Shown here piece after piece: positions 46,421-57,622 of a stretch of DNA of 64,000 bases. Under the pieces are notes generated by a model. It saw only the letters and a list, made by a program, of their open reading frames with translations, was not told the origin of the DNA and made no database searches. The stretch is from Daucus carota subsp. sativus (taxonomy: Eukaryota > Streptophyta > Magnoliopsida > Apiales > Apiaceae). The stretch lies in NCBI RefSeq assembly GCF_001625215.2, contig NC_030381.2, positions 55,822,714 through 55,886,713 of the forward strand. The letters are read 5' to 3'. Within the stretch, counting starts at the first letter, position 1. Every line of letters begins with the position of its first letter. The translations under genes were made by a program, and so were the position numbers.

Positions 46421-47067
46421 TTCTACCTCCATCCTCACCAGCCCCATCTTGGTCGTTGCTTCAACATCCTTCAACACTTTTCATACTTCTTTCTCTACCT
46501 CGACTCAGCTTCAAAACGCGGAGGAGCGGCCGCTATTCCGGCAACGCTCCAACCCCCTACTTCGAGCCGCCCAAATCTCTGTTAAATCATCCTTCCTCCA
46601 TCTCGAAAAACTCAACTCGAACCATACTCAGTGTTGTTTATAATTTTAACCAACCTTCTATGGATGACTAAATTTGTCGAACCTCTACATATTTGTAAGA
46701 AATCTGTAGTAAAATTGCACATCATTTATTATCCTATTAAACTAATATATTCTATTTTAACAATCCAAAATATTAATAACATACTATTTTTAAATTATAG
46801 CCAAAGCAAAATGTCTTACGATTAGCCATAGCCGACGCCGCTCAGCGATATATATATTTTGTTTTTAGTTAGAAGCATAAACGACTTGGACAAAATTTTT
46901 AACGCAAACAAAAACTCACCGACTGATCATTCTCAACGCAGACCCAGGCCTTCTTCTCTCCTTGTTTTAGGGTTTATTGAGTATGTAAGTTGTTCTTCTC
47001 TGTGATATACGTAGGTATAACTACAAGTTACAACTTAATTTTATTCAGGGTTCGTTTTGTTTCCAGC
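46421..47067. other. Spacer before duplication unit B
   Basis: No gene supported. The last 150 bp (from about 46920) probably holds the promoter and leader of importin-like gene B; it differs from the matching place in unit A. Confidence 0.4.
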
Positions 47068-47262
47068 ATCCTCTGATTCTCCCCAGCATCCCCCATCTCC
47101 TAATCAAGACACATACATAATAATAATACACATTATTATTTACAAACTTATAACTCTGTATTACTAAAACAGTGCAGTTTGTTTACAGCTCTACCTTTAA
47201 TCCTACCCTGATCCTCGATTTGGTGGGACGATGGAATGGAAGAAAAGGAATCATATTCATCT

Positions 47263-50200
47263 ATGAGGATAACAAGGAATCGGCCTGATATTCTCCGAAA
47301 TTATATTCCGAAATCCTCTGATGATCCCCCTGCCATCGCCCAATTACTTGAATTCTCTGTCAAAAGAAAGGTTAGGTTTTTGAATTAATGTTTTAATTGA
47401 CTCTTTTTCTTTGCCTCTTAGTTGTTAGAGCGAGAAGAGAGAGATTAGCTTGTTGTTTAACATCGATTCATTGGATATACTCATTTTGGATATTAGGCGG
47501 GGAGGGCGAGGAAAAGCTTTGCTATATCACAACTATTTTGAAAAGACCATGATAGGTGTAGGGTTGTAATTTCAGCCCACTCAAGGCTCCAACTGCAAAC
47601 ATCACATTTGTTTTATTCATCCTTGTTTGCGCCCCACAGTGGCGGAACCAGGATTAAGTGTTAGGGGGGCTGAACTCAACCAGAAGATAAACTAAGGGAT
47701 AAGCTGTGTGTCTGTCTGCGTGTCTTAACCATCATGACAGAAAGATTTCCTATACTTTGAAGTCCAGATTAATCTTCATCTGTTCTCACATCACAGATAA
47801 AATTGCCTAACTGATTTGATAACAACTCCATGTCTAGTAAAGAGAAATCCTTTGGATAAAATTGTGTAAAGGCAGACCAGTTTTGAGTTATTGAAACTTG
47901 AAAAATTAATTCCTAGGAACCAAAGAGCCAATACAAAATGGTAGCTCTATGTTTCCTTCTGTAAAACGGTTATCCATCTCTTAGGAAACGGTTACCATAG
48001 CTCTATGTCTCCCTATGTATGTTTCCTTCGTAAAACGGTTTCCTTCAAATAAGTCAATGTGTGCATATGACTTATGAAAGCATGTCCAAAAGCTTTTTCA
48101 TATGGTCTCTTTAGCCAAAATTTGAAGAATATAGAGATGAAATGAACTCCAACAAGCTCCTAGCACCCCTTCAAAAACTTAGGAGCTCTGTTTGCTTCCT
48201 CAACAATGAGGAGCACACTCTCCCTCTTAACTATATTTTTTATTATTTTTCTCATGTACAAAGTACTCAACATGCATGATACAGTTTGTAGGTATACATA
48301 TTTTAATAACAGATATAGATAGGGAGCGTATGTAGGGAATATTGTTGGAGATATCGTGTAATTTTACTTCCTAAATGGTGAAGAGTTGATTGTTTATATT
48401 ATTTTTAGAGAAAAGTTAAGGAGTTTGTTGGAGTTGCTCTGAATGCATGTGTTTGAATATATATGTTAATTAGACTCTCTTTAGACTAAGTGCCTTCTCT
48501 CTTTTTTTTTTTACAATAAGTCCCTCTCTATAATATTTATAATTCAGCGGGGCTAAAAAAAATTATATTGACACCACTAATTCAGCGGGGGCTGGAAAAA
48601 AATATACACTGTTTTTTCCAGGTTAGGGGGGGGCTCTAGCATCCCCTAGCCCCCCTCTGGTTCCGCCACTGGCGCCCCATGCATATGCAATTTAACTTAA
48701 GTTATCATTTTTGCCCTGTTTGAAGGCTCCCATCTACTACCTTAGTTAATGATTCCCAAGCCGATAGAGGTAGATTTTACTTCACGCAACTTCCCTCTGG
48801 ATTCACCAACCAAAGATAGGAAATTTGAAAATAAATAACATGTTATGTTTATAGTTTTTGGCTCTTTTTTTTTTTTATAACAAATCCCCCTTATTTTATT
48901 TGATCTCAAGGCTAATATTGATATTGTAGAGACACACATTCATTCACTTAATTCGTGAAATCAAGGATGGATTCCATAATGGCCAGATGGAGAAGATTGA
49001 AAAGTGCACTGACGAGTTAAGAAAAATGATTACAGAAGGTATAAGAATTTTTACTTTTTTATGTGTTGGTTGGCAGTACATTGCAAATAGATTTTTTTCA
49101 CTTGATTTTTTTTCACAAACAGATCCGAGACTGGCTCTTTTTCTTGATGTGGAGTTTCTTGAACTCCTTGTTGAGTTGCTTAAGTGTGAACAATATTCAA
49201 ACCTCCAGGTTTGTTGTGTTAATGCGTTGTGTTTATTTCGAATGTTGTTATTTTGTTTCATTTCTACGTAACCTGTGTAACATCTTTGTATGCCTCGACA
49301 GGTACACGCTGCCACCATCTTTGAACCAGTAGTTACCTTTTTCCTCTGCAGAAAGGATGTTAAGGATCTTGCTGTTATAATAGAACGTATAATTCCAATT
49401 GTTTCGAGACTTATATGCTTTGGAGTTTATTTGGTGCAGGTGAAGGTAATCTTTTAAGTAGAAACAATATTTTCTATTTATTCTGTCAATGTCAATATGT
49501 TGGAGCCACAAAACATTTATTTAGAGATTTTGTTTATCATGTAGGCTCTTTGGTTATTGCGCTCTCTTGTTCCTGTAATTTCAAAATATGAAGTTGAAGA
49601 AATTTTATCCCCAGTGGCATCTTTGATTATTGAGGATTCTACTAGTTTTAATGTGTTACATGCCGCCTCTGAGACTTTGCTAGTTGCTTGTGAGAAACAT
49701 CCAAAAATTTCTCCTGAAAAGGTTGTATGTCTGTATGTTGGTCATTCCTTGTATCTAATTTTTTATGCATGTCTGTCAATCCTTGTATCTAACTTTACAT
49801 TCATGTCCATTTTGTTATAACTATTTATAATACATTTTCAGTTGAAGTTGGCCCTTCCGGCTTTGATGAAGCTTATTGAGTCTAATATATTGATGTTACT
49901 GACATCTGGAAGTTGGGGACTTGCATTTTTGTGCGACGGAAGGGGAGAGATGATAGTTGAAGATAAATACCTTGAATGTCTCATAACTCGTCTTGTTGAT
50001 GTCATGAAGTAAGTAAATTATTCATGTCACTTTACAGTTTTATGTGGATAGGTTGGATGTCAACTATTTCTTAATGTTGATGTTTCAGTGATGAAGAACG
50101 TGTTATGATCCTCTCGGCACTTCATGCAATGGGAAGTGTTGTGAAATGGGGTAGTGATGATGTTATTGAGGTATGGTGGTGTCATTAAAAGTTTCAAGTC

Positions 50201-52098
50201 AAAGACACATATTAGGAGCTCCATTTATATGTATTCTTATATCAATATCGTGTTGGCATTCGTTGGTATGGTGTTACATTTCATTAATCAAGTTGAATAA
50301 CATAAAATTAGAAATAACTCTTTCATAAGTTGCGCTACTAAAAAATCCACATATTTTAATTATACCGTTTTCATGAATTTATAAGGCAACATTGAAAATA
50401 CTACTCCCTCCGTCCCATTTAATTCTATACACTTTCCTTTCTGGGATGTCCCACTCAATTCTATACATTTCAAAACTTTCCTAAATTAGTTAATGGGTCC
50501 CACCACTTTCTCACTTTTCTTTCCTTTTCACACTACTTTTTACTCCCCTATTACTCTTTTATATATTAAAAATTAATGGGTCCCACCACTATACACACTT
50601 TTCTTTCTCTTTCCCATTATTTCATACTACTTTATACACTTTTCTTAGTCTCGGTGCCCATTTCATATGTATATTATTCAAGGGGACGGAGGGAGTATGT
50701 GTCTTTAGCTTTTGTGTTGGGGAGAATCGTGTAAGTTAGATTACGTGATCGTGTTGTGTAGAAAGATTTGATTTTATTTGTGTACAAAAGTTTGACTTTA
50801 ATAGAATATATGTATTGCAAGTGGTGACTGTTTTCGTATTTATTTTGAAATTGTGATTCTGAATAGATGCATTGGTGAATAAGCTACTATCTTTTGGAGA
50901 GAACTGTATTTTGTAATAGTATTTTATTTTCTCGAAATTACGTTGTTGTTTCTATGATATGATATGATCGTGGAAGGATGACCATGAAATTAGATAACAT
51001 TTTCACATAAGTGATTACAATAGAGTTTAACTTACTTTTTCTTTTATATTTAGATTATTTAGACACTGTCTGATTACTAGCCCGATACCTCATAGCACAT
51101 GTTTGTCGATCGAGTTTTTCATATTTGATCTTCTCAAATTTATTTATTATGTTTCATTTTTTCTAGATTATAATCAAGGAGGACGGTGCACTGCTCATCT
51201 TGTTAGTCTTGTTAGAGGAAGATGATTTGTACATTGTGAAACAAACTTGTTGGATACTCTCAAACATTACCGCAAGAAAAGAAAAACATATACGGGTGAG
51301 TTTGGAATTGATTAATTTACTCCATTGAAGTTTACACTATATCATGAATTCACTTTTTTTACCAAGTATCTTTAAAATTCTAGCTCACCCACTTATCGTC
51401 CCATTTACGCTTCTAGTATCATTTTAGATATGGGTGTAAATATCTAATATCCATAAATCCTTTTCTAGGCTATAATTGATGGTGTCCCAGAAGGCAAGTT
51501 AATTGACCCCCTTGTCAAAATTATGCTCAATTGCAATTTGAATGATGTAAGAAAGGAGGCGGCTTGGGCAATTTCTAATGCTATGTGTGGTGTTGGTATT
51601 GATCAGATTGAGTATGTGTTTTTTATGAACTATTTCAATGTTTTATAAAGATTAAAATATAAATTTCAATTATCTTTTTCATGTTCATATAAAGATAATG
51701 TGTGTCAATTCCAATTTCTTAACAGATGCTTGAGGAATAGCTGCTCTAATATCATTTGGGCTGATCTGTTAAATTCATTCTCCAGTGATAGATTATTTGT
51801 CTTGGTTACTTTAGAAGGTTTACTCAATATTAGAGTAGCGGAAGTCACTTGGAAGGGGAACCCAGTTGATGCTGTGACGTTGCACTCGTTTTTTGAAAGC
51901 ATAGTCGAAGGCATAGATCGTAGGGATTCCTTTATTGTACCTGAGTTCGTCAATGAGAGTGATGGGTGGACTGTATCTGGGCATTCCTTATTTCCTGAGT
52001 TCCTCATGTCCGACGACTATGCTCTAAACTTTAAGTTTGAAGATCAGCGGTGTTCGAACATGTTTATAGATTATAATGGTTCGATGAAATTTTGTTAG
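47263..52098 (+). CDS. Importin-alpha-like armadillo protein, copy B
   Basis: Ten exons, each matching copy A in length except the first: 47263-47370, 48930-49038, 49123-49208, 49302-49445, 49545-49721, 49842-50008, 50089-50170, 51167-51295, 51469-51611 and 51726-52098. The product is 505 aa with no stop or frameshift. The start differs from copy A because of a small insertion near 47244: the ATG at 47231 is out of frame and ends at a TGA overlapping the ATG at 47263, so 47263 is chosen. Like copy A it keeps CWILSNITA and KEAAWAISNA but lacks most other groove Trp/Asn pairs and a recognisable IBB. Exon 10 encodes the same private tail, with about eight substitutions in 123 residues. Intron 1 holds a 1-kb hAT element and intron 7 a Stowaway. 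Confidence 0.83.
47637..48671. mobile_element. hAT-type element in intron 1 of importin copy B
   Basis: Ends CAGTGGCGGAACCAG and (reversed) CAGTGGCGGAACCAG, with a perfect 8-bp target duplication GCGCCCCA (47629-47636, 48672-48679). 1035 bp without a transposase. Unit A has the uninterrupted site near 30717-30735 (gagccctatgcatatgc). Confidence 0.92.
48147..48442. mobile_element. Smaller MITE nested in the hAT element
   Basis: Near-matching inverted ends: AACTCCAACAAGCTCC on the left and, reversed, AACTCCAACAAACTCC on the right, extending to GAGC on the right. They enclose about 295 bp within the hAT element. The end motif resembles the GAGCATCTCCAA ends of PIF-type MITEs. No clear target duplication. 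Confidence 0.45.
50404..50695. mobile_element. Stowaway MITE in intron 7 of importin copy B
   Basis: Ends CTCCCTCCGTCCCATTTAAT and (reversed) CTCCCTCCGTCCCCTTGAAT flanked by TA (50402-50403, 50696-50697). 292 bp. The empty site is intact in copy A near 32431-32439 (agtactatgtgtc). Confidence 0.92.
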
Positions 52099-52902
52099 GA
52101 GATAAAGTGAAGTCTTGTTTATTTGATGCTGCTGCTAAATCAATCTATTCAATCATTTAATTATTATATTTTGTTTCAATTTGATGGAGTGTAGCACTTG
52201 TCTTATATCATATTGCATTGGTTAGATTTTTTTGCCTAATTTTTCGTTAATTCAATGAGATTGCGTAGTACTGCTATATAACAATATTATATAGATCTGA
52301 TTACTTTGGGTGTTTAGCTTTTAGGTCGGAGAGAATCATTAGGTTATGTGATTGTGTTGTGTAGTGTGTATAGAAATTCAGATTTTATTAGAATATATGT
52401 ATTGTGAGTGGTGATTATGCTTTTGATAATTATTTCAGAGATTGTGATTTTAAATAAGCATTGGCAAATGAGCTACTATGTCTAGTGATTTGTTGTTTTG
52501 TAATTGTTTTGGAGGTTTTGGGTTACGTATCAAGTAGTGGTATGGAAAAAAAGGTTTGTGAGTGACGAAGAGTTGAGAGCAGTGCCATTAGTGAAAGTAG
52601 ATAAGTTTTGTTTTTTGTGGCTGGAAATAAAGTCTGATGATGTTATAAGCATGTCAGTCCTTGAGAATGACAGCTGAGAGTGATTCTGTAATTGTCCGAG
52701 TATTATGCTGTGAAATTGTATGCACCTGCCTATTGCTAACCTATAAAGTCTGATGATGTTTTAAGCAGGCCAGCCTTTGAGAATGACAGCTGAGAGTGAT
52801 TCAGTAATTGTCCGGGTATTTTGCTGTGAAATTATGCATTAATATCCAACCTGGCTATTGCTAACCTATCTCCCTCTTTACAAGCTTTCGATGTGTATAC
52901 AT

Positions 52903-52903
<1 letters not shown>

Positions 52904-52934
<31 letters not shown>
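52904..52934. repeat. Poly-C run
   Basis: About 31 consecutive C residues in otherwise AT-rich DNA, about 70 bp before a TBC exon fragment. Such a run is rare in plant DNA and difficult to sequence, so its length should be doubted. Confidence 0.9.
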
Positions 52935-53002
52935 ACAATGCACTTGAGACTTTTTTGCTCACTAAAGTAAGAAGGGTACCATCTAACTTCTATTTGTTAT
53001 AG

Positions 53003-54013
53003 GGAATGGGTTTTTCTTAGCTGGTCTGTTGCTTCTTTATATGTGAGACGAAGGTGCATTCTGGCTTATGGTTGCATTATTGAAAGGACCTGTTCATGCG
53101 TCTATGGAAGGGTTGTATTTGGTAATTCTTTCAGCTCCAGAACACATTGATTTGAATATTTGATGTTTCTATATTCTGTGATTTGATCCACAAGTTTGGG
53201 AGCTGGTCTCATTTACTTTGTCCATCAGTTGCAAATAGCATGTGACCATGTCCCTTTATTATATACCAGACTCAAAATTTATAGATTATGAGAATTCATA
53301 TGTTGCAATATCAATTTGCTTCGCTTCATTGTGTTCTTTAGTATACGTCAATGGAGTTTTAGTATTTCGCAAGCCAGGGTGTTCCATATATGCTTTTGCT
53401 TAATAGATAATTGGCCATACAGCAATGTGATAGTGATCTTAGGAAGCTACAACAGGTGTGCTTATCTTGAGAAACTCGTAACAGATGATATTTGTATGTT
53501 ATGGTTGCTTAGTTTCTCCCTCTTTTTTAATACATATCTTGTCTAAAACAAGTCTTCTAATTATCATTAATTACCACTGTATTTCCCATTTCAATTTCTA
53601 AATTACTCTTGTTTTCTGGTTTTGGGGTAGCCAGGATTGCCTTTTGTGCAACAATACCTTCGTCAATTTGAAGAACTAGTACATCAGCAAATGCCAAAAT
53701 TAGGAGAACATTTTACTCAGGAATTGATAAACCCTAGTGTGTACGCAAGCCAGTGGTTTATTACTGTATTCTCGTAATCTTTCCCATTCCCTTTGGCTCT
53801 TCGAATTTGGGATGTTTTACTTTATGGAGGTGAGTAATACTAGGCAATCCCACTTCACTAATACATAATCGTTTCATAAAAAAATTGAGTAACCAAATGA
53901 TAGAGCGCTGATGGTGGTTTGAAGTCTAAAACAGCTGCACTGATCGGGGTGTGCAAATTGTTTTTCAAGTTCAGTTGGCCCTTCTGATATATTGCCATAG
54001 TGGATATGATCTG
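53003..54013 (+). pseudogene. TBC (RabGAP) domain pseudogene, copy B
   Basis: Three exon remnants in order. 53003-53121 reads FFLAGLLLLYM, stop, DEGAFWLMVALLKG with the TGA at 53044-53046. 53631-53829 reads GLPFVQQYLRQFEELV, MPKLGEHFTQELINPS, YASQWFITVFS, a stop, then FPFPLALRIWDVLLYGG. About 53947-54013 reads GVQIVFQVQLALL and CHSGYDL. Together they cover the central and C-terminal TBC domain. The catalytic Arg-finger region upstream is missing. The first exon is shared with unit A, the others only with unit B. Confidence 0.85.
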
Positions 54014-54284
54014 GTGAGTTCTTAAGATTGTTGTACTTTACCTTTAAATTTAGATTCTTGTGTTTGATAGGTACGATACTTTTACTGTTTGTAGTATTTG
54101 CTTTATGCTTATTATTCATTTCCTATCTTCTTCAGGGTGCCCCCTTTTCCGAGTTTTTCTCTTGTTCCTCTTTTGTTTGTCTTGGTTGGCTGCAGCTACT
54201 TGTTATCTCTGAGACGTCAGCTTCAGAACTAGATATAATTCAGATATTTCTTGCACATTCCCCTCAATTTCCTTTTCCAACAAA

Positions 54285-54600
54285 GGAAATTTTTGGAAGG
54301 TTCTATTCCAGATTCTTTCAATATGGGTAAACTGAAGTTTCTTGGTTTTTCAGGTAATAAGACCTCTGGCAATATACCTCCAGAGCAAGGGCAACTTTCT
54401 TCAGTGGAGAGTATTTTCCTTGGATAGAACGATCCTAAAGGTGAAATCCCAGCAGAGTTTGGGAATCTCACTAATCTCAAGTGCCTTGACTTGGCTGTTG
54501 GTAATTTTAAAGGTATAGTTCCACCCAGATTGGGGAGGCTGGAGCTACTTAGATACAGTTTACCTGTACAGGATCTAATTTCAGCGAATAAAGATGTCGA
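54285..54600 (+). pseudogene. LRR receptor-like kinase fragment
   Basis: Reads as leucine-rich repeats of a plant receptor kinase: EGSIPDSF, KLKFLGFSGN, SGNIPPEQGQLSSVESIFLG, a stop, then [19 protein letters not shown] and [10 protein letters not shown]. The pattern resembles the extracellular domain of PXL/MIK-type kinases. There is no signal peptide, membrane segment or kinase domain nearby. Confidence 0.8.
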
Positions 54601-54689
54601 CATATGGTAAATTTTGGTATGCGCCTCCATGCCATTGTTCGTTTTCTTATCTCTACAGAGAGATGAGTAATTGAGTATGGCAGGGTTGA

Positions 54690-54971
54690 ATTCCCTCCGA
54701 TTTAATTCCATACATTTTTTTTATCACTTTCACTGCTCGACACGCACTTTAATGCTTATACAAAATATAGTTCGATAACTTATTTTTAAGATTTTTTGTG
54801 AATATAAATTTAATGTTTATTTTATTGAAAATTATTTATAGTATTATTCATTGTATTACATTGTACTTACCGCTTGTTGGCTCTAACTTAATTTTTGTAT
54901 ATACATATACATATCAAAAAATTTCATAAATATAATAAGTGAGCTTATATCTATTTTTTATGGAATATTTA

Positions 54972-55024
<53 letters not shown>

Positions 55025-55690
55025 GTCAGTAATTTAGAGGATAAAAATTAGTAACATATTTTTATATCATATATTTTTTCATAAAGAGTATGATTAATTC
55101 TTTTGTTTATTTTTCTGACAAAAAATATAAAATCCTTTGTTAATGTTATTTGTTCTAGCAAGAAAAAATTAATATGATTTATGATTATTTTAGTATTTGT
55201 GTATCTAACTAAAGTTATCGCTTTGGTTGAACATTATAAATTTACATAATTGTTTAACATTCTTTATAAGTTGTAATGTTCTTATTGTTAAATAATATAT
55301 TATGTTTTTTTGTAAAGACATAAATTTTTCACATAAAATATACTTTTTTTTACTTAAATTATTATTCTTATGTTTCTCTTAATTGTTTTGATTTTCAGGA
55401 TCTTGGATAGAGACTTCATGGGTAATCTTATTCAGACTTTAAAGTCTTATTATCTAAATATCCGGAGATATCTTGCGTATCTTTCGGTTATATGATAAAC
55501 TTTGATGGCGGAAAGAAATCTCTGTTGCGGCTTATTGTATCTATGATATATACAACTCATCCACGAGTATGTAGACACTGACAAAAAAATGTTCAATATT
55601 TATATATAAAAAAATCTTAAAGTTAAGTTGAACTATGCTTTACAGGAGTATTAAAGTGTGTGCCGCGTTTTCGTTCCTGATCGTATCTAT
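54690..55690. mobile_element. Stowaway-like element split by about 0.7 kb of AT-rich DNA
   Basis: About 54690-54835 resembles the left and middle of the Stowaway at 61739-61989 ('ctgctcgacacgca', 'aaaatatagtt'). About 55590-55690 resembles its right part ('ctttacaggagtattaaagt', 'gtgccgcg'). The (TA)n tract 54977-55021 and non-coding AT-rich sequence lie between. No outer TA ends are clear. Confidence 0.4.
54977..55021. repeat. (TA)n microsatellite
   Basis: About 45 bp of alternating TA in AT-rich non-coding DNA. Confidence 0.95.
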
Positions 55691-55796
55691 TATTATGCGA
55701 GAACAATTTATTTATCCTGAGCAGATTTATTCTATGTAAGAAGACTACCCTGTCCCTGCAATCCTGCTTTGTATATATACCTGAGCACATTTATCC

Positions 55797-56510
55797 TAGG
55801 AGTGATCAAAAAACCGCCCACACCGCATAAACCGCCCGCACCGCACCAAACCGCACCACAAAACGCGGTTTTTAATTTTCATGGTGCGGTTGCGGTTTGA
55901 ATTTTTCACAAACCGCGCGGTGCGGTGTGGATTGCGGTTTGACATATTAGTAGTGCGGTTCAAACCAAACCGCACCGCAACGCAATATTATTATATATAC
56001 ATATATATTAGTGATTGTCAAATAAAATTTATTATACATATATATTATTTATAATTATATTATATATGTTTGTTAAATCTCTTCAAATAATAGTTAATTA
56101 TTATTTTATCAATCTCGCATTATTATTATACCAAATTTGTATGAAATGATTATATTATTATAATATGTCTCTTAGTAGTTAGTACTCGTATTTATTATCA
56201 TATTTACATTTTTGCTTGTGTTATTTTAGTAGTTGTTGTAGCTCTGGAATGATAAATATCATATAAATTCATTACATGCAAAGTTTTTAATTATTGTATA
56301 TTTAAATTTTATTTCTAACTTCAACTAAAAATATTTATTCTTAAGCATACAAACCGCACAAACCGCACCGCACCGCACCACACCGCATTTTTGTGGTGCG
56401 GTTTACGCGGTTTTTGTGCTAGCGTGGTGCGGTTGCGGTTTGAGTTTTTAGTCAAACCACATGCGCGGTTTTAGCAAAAAACCGGACCGCCCGCACCGCG
56501 ATCACCCCTA
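55797..56510. mobile_element. hAT-like MITE with GCGGTTTGCGGT-type repeats
   Basis: Ends TAGGAGTGATC and (reversed) TAGGGGTGATC, with a perfect 8-bp target duplication ATTTATCC (55789-55796, 56511-56518). The outer 180 bp on each side is packed with 'aaaccgcaccgc'-type motifs in opposite orientations, so the arms can pair. The core is AT-rich. 714 bp, non-coding. Confidence 0.88.
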
Positions 56511-56519
56511 ATTTATCCC

Positions 56520-57070
56520 GTGTAAAAAGACTACCCTTTCTTTTTTTTTTTTGTGGCTGAATAAAGACTACCCTTTCGCCTCCAACCCTCCTGAGTATAA
56601 AATTAGTACCCTACCCTTTGGAGCTACTTTCGGGTCAGCCTCCTCGGACGCAGTAATCATCTCTTTCCGTGCTTATGCTCGACTCCCTCCCTCCCTCTTC
56701 CACCCACAGTAAAATACTAATTTTACCTTAGGCTCAATCCACTCTCTGCCTACTGGCTCTATCATCCCGTGCATTGCTTGCTTTATTCTGATGCTGCAGC
56801 TAGGGGTTTTCGTGAGTATATTATTCCAGTTAGAGCAGTCACGTCAGATCTGTTAGGAATATGACTTCTTCCGGTGGCATTTCATCTCTCCCTCTTTTGG
56901 TCCTCACTTCTCCATATCTGTTCCTTAACCTCTCTCCATATCTGCTGGGGAAGAAAAAACAATCGCGTAACTTCTATTTAACATGCTTCTGCGGAACCTA
57001 GAATGCTTTCCGTATTAACTTTGATCGGTGATGGCAGTAATCTCCGTGGAGTTCCTTAACCTAGAATGCG
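56520..57070. other. Unassigned spacer
   Basis: Somewhat GC-richer and CT-rich (for example 'ctccctccctccctc' near 56683), like a leader or promoter, but no coding region of recognisable family follows. Confidence 0.35.
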
Positions 57071-57075
57071 TCACT

Positions 57076-57260
57076 TTGGCTGGATATAATTATCAGATAA
57101 GGTAAATAATTAGGAACAACATAAAGTTGATTAGCATCTTCTTTGGTTAGCATTAACAAAACTTTATAAACAAAGAAAGTAGTGTAATTAACATTACATG
57201 ATTGAGACATCTTTTTCCAAACTTCTCATCAGACTCGAAACGAGACTCTTTACAAAACCT
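57076..57260. repeat. Three-copy repeat downstream of DUF6598 sequences, copy 1
   Basis: The run 'cagataaggtaaataattagga', 'acataaagttgattagcatcttcttt', 'aacaaagaaagta' and 'acatgattgagacat' recurs at 59338-59430 (continuing at 59576-59700) and 61665-62085. Here it has no Stowaway, so it shows the empty site of the 61739 element. Confidence 0.8.
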
Positions 57261-57622
57261 ACAATTGGAACTCAAGAAAGCATGGACACTACAGCATAGC
57301 TAGAAACCAGATGAGGAAACTGAGACGTGATATGAAAAAATGAGTAGCGGTCTGGGTCTACCAGCTTGCAACATATAAATGTCCTGCTTGACAAAGAAAA
57401 CTCTAGTTCAAAACAATTTCTTACAATGATAAAGGAACAAACGAAGCAAATACTCTTTCAAAAAGATCTTATGATAATAAAGGGATCTGGAACAGGAAAC
57501 TTGATCTAAATGTGCTTTAAACTAAATACAGTAGTCCAACCCAAATCATTTATGACCAGTCTAGGCAAGGCTAATATGAGTACTGGTTTAATTTAGTACA
57601 TCCCCGTACTTATGCTTCAGCT

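Noticed and set aside
54229..54711. 160-codon minus-strand frame
   Set aside because: It is the antisense shadow of the plus-strand LRR-kinase remnant, whose repeats are unmistakable.
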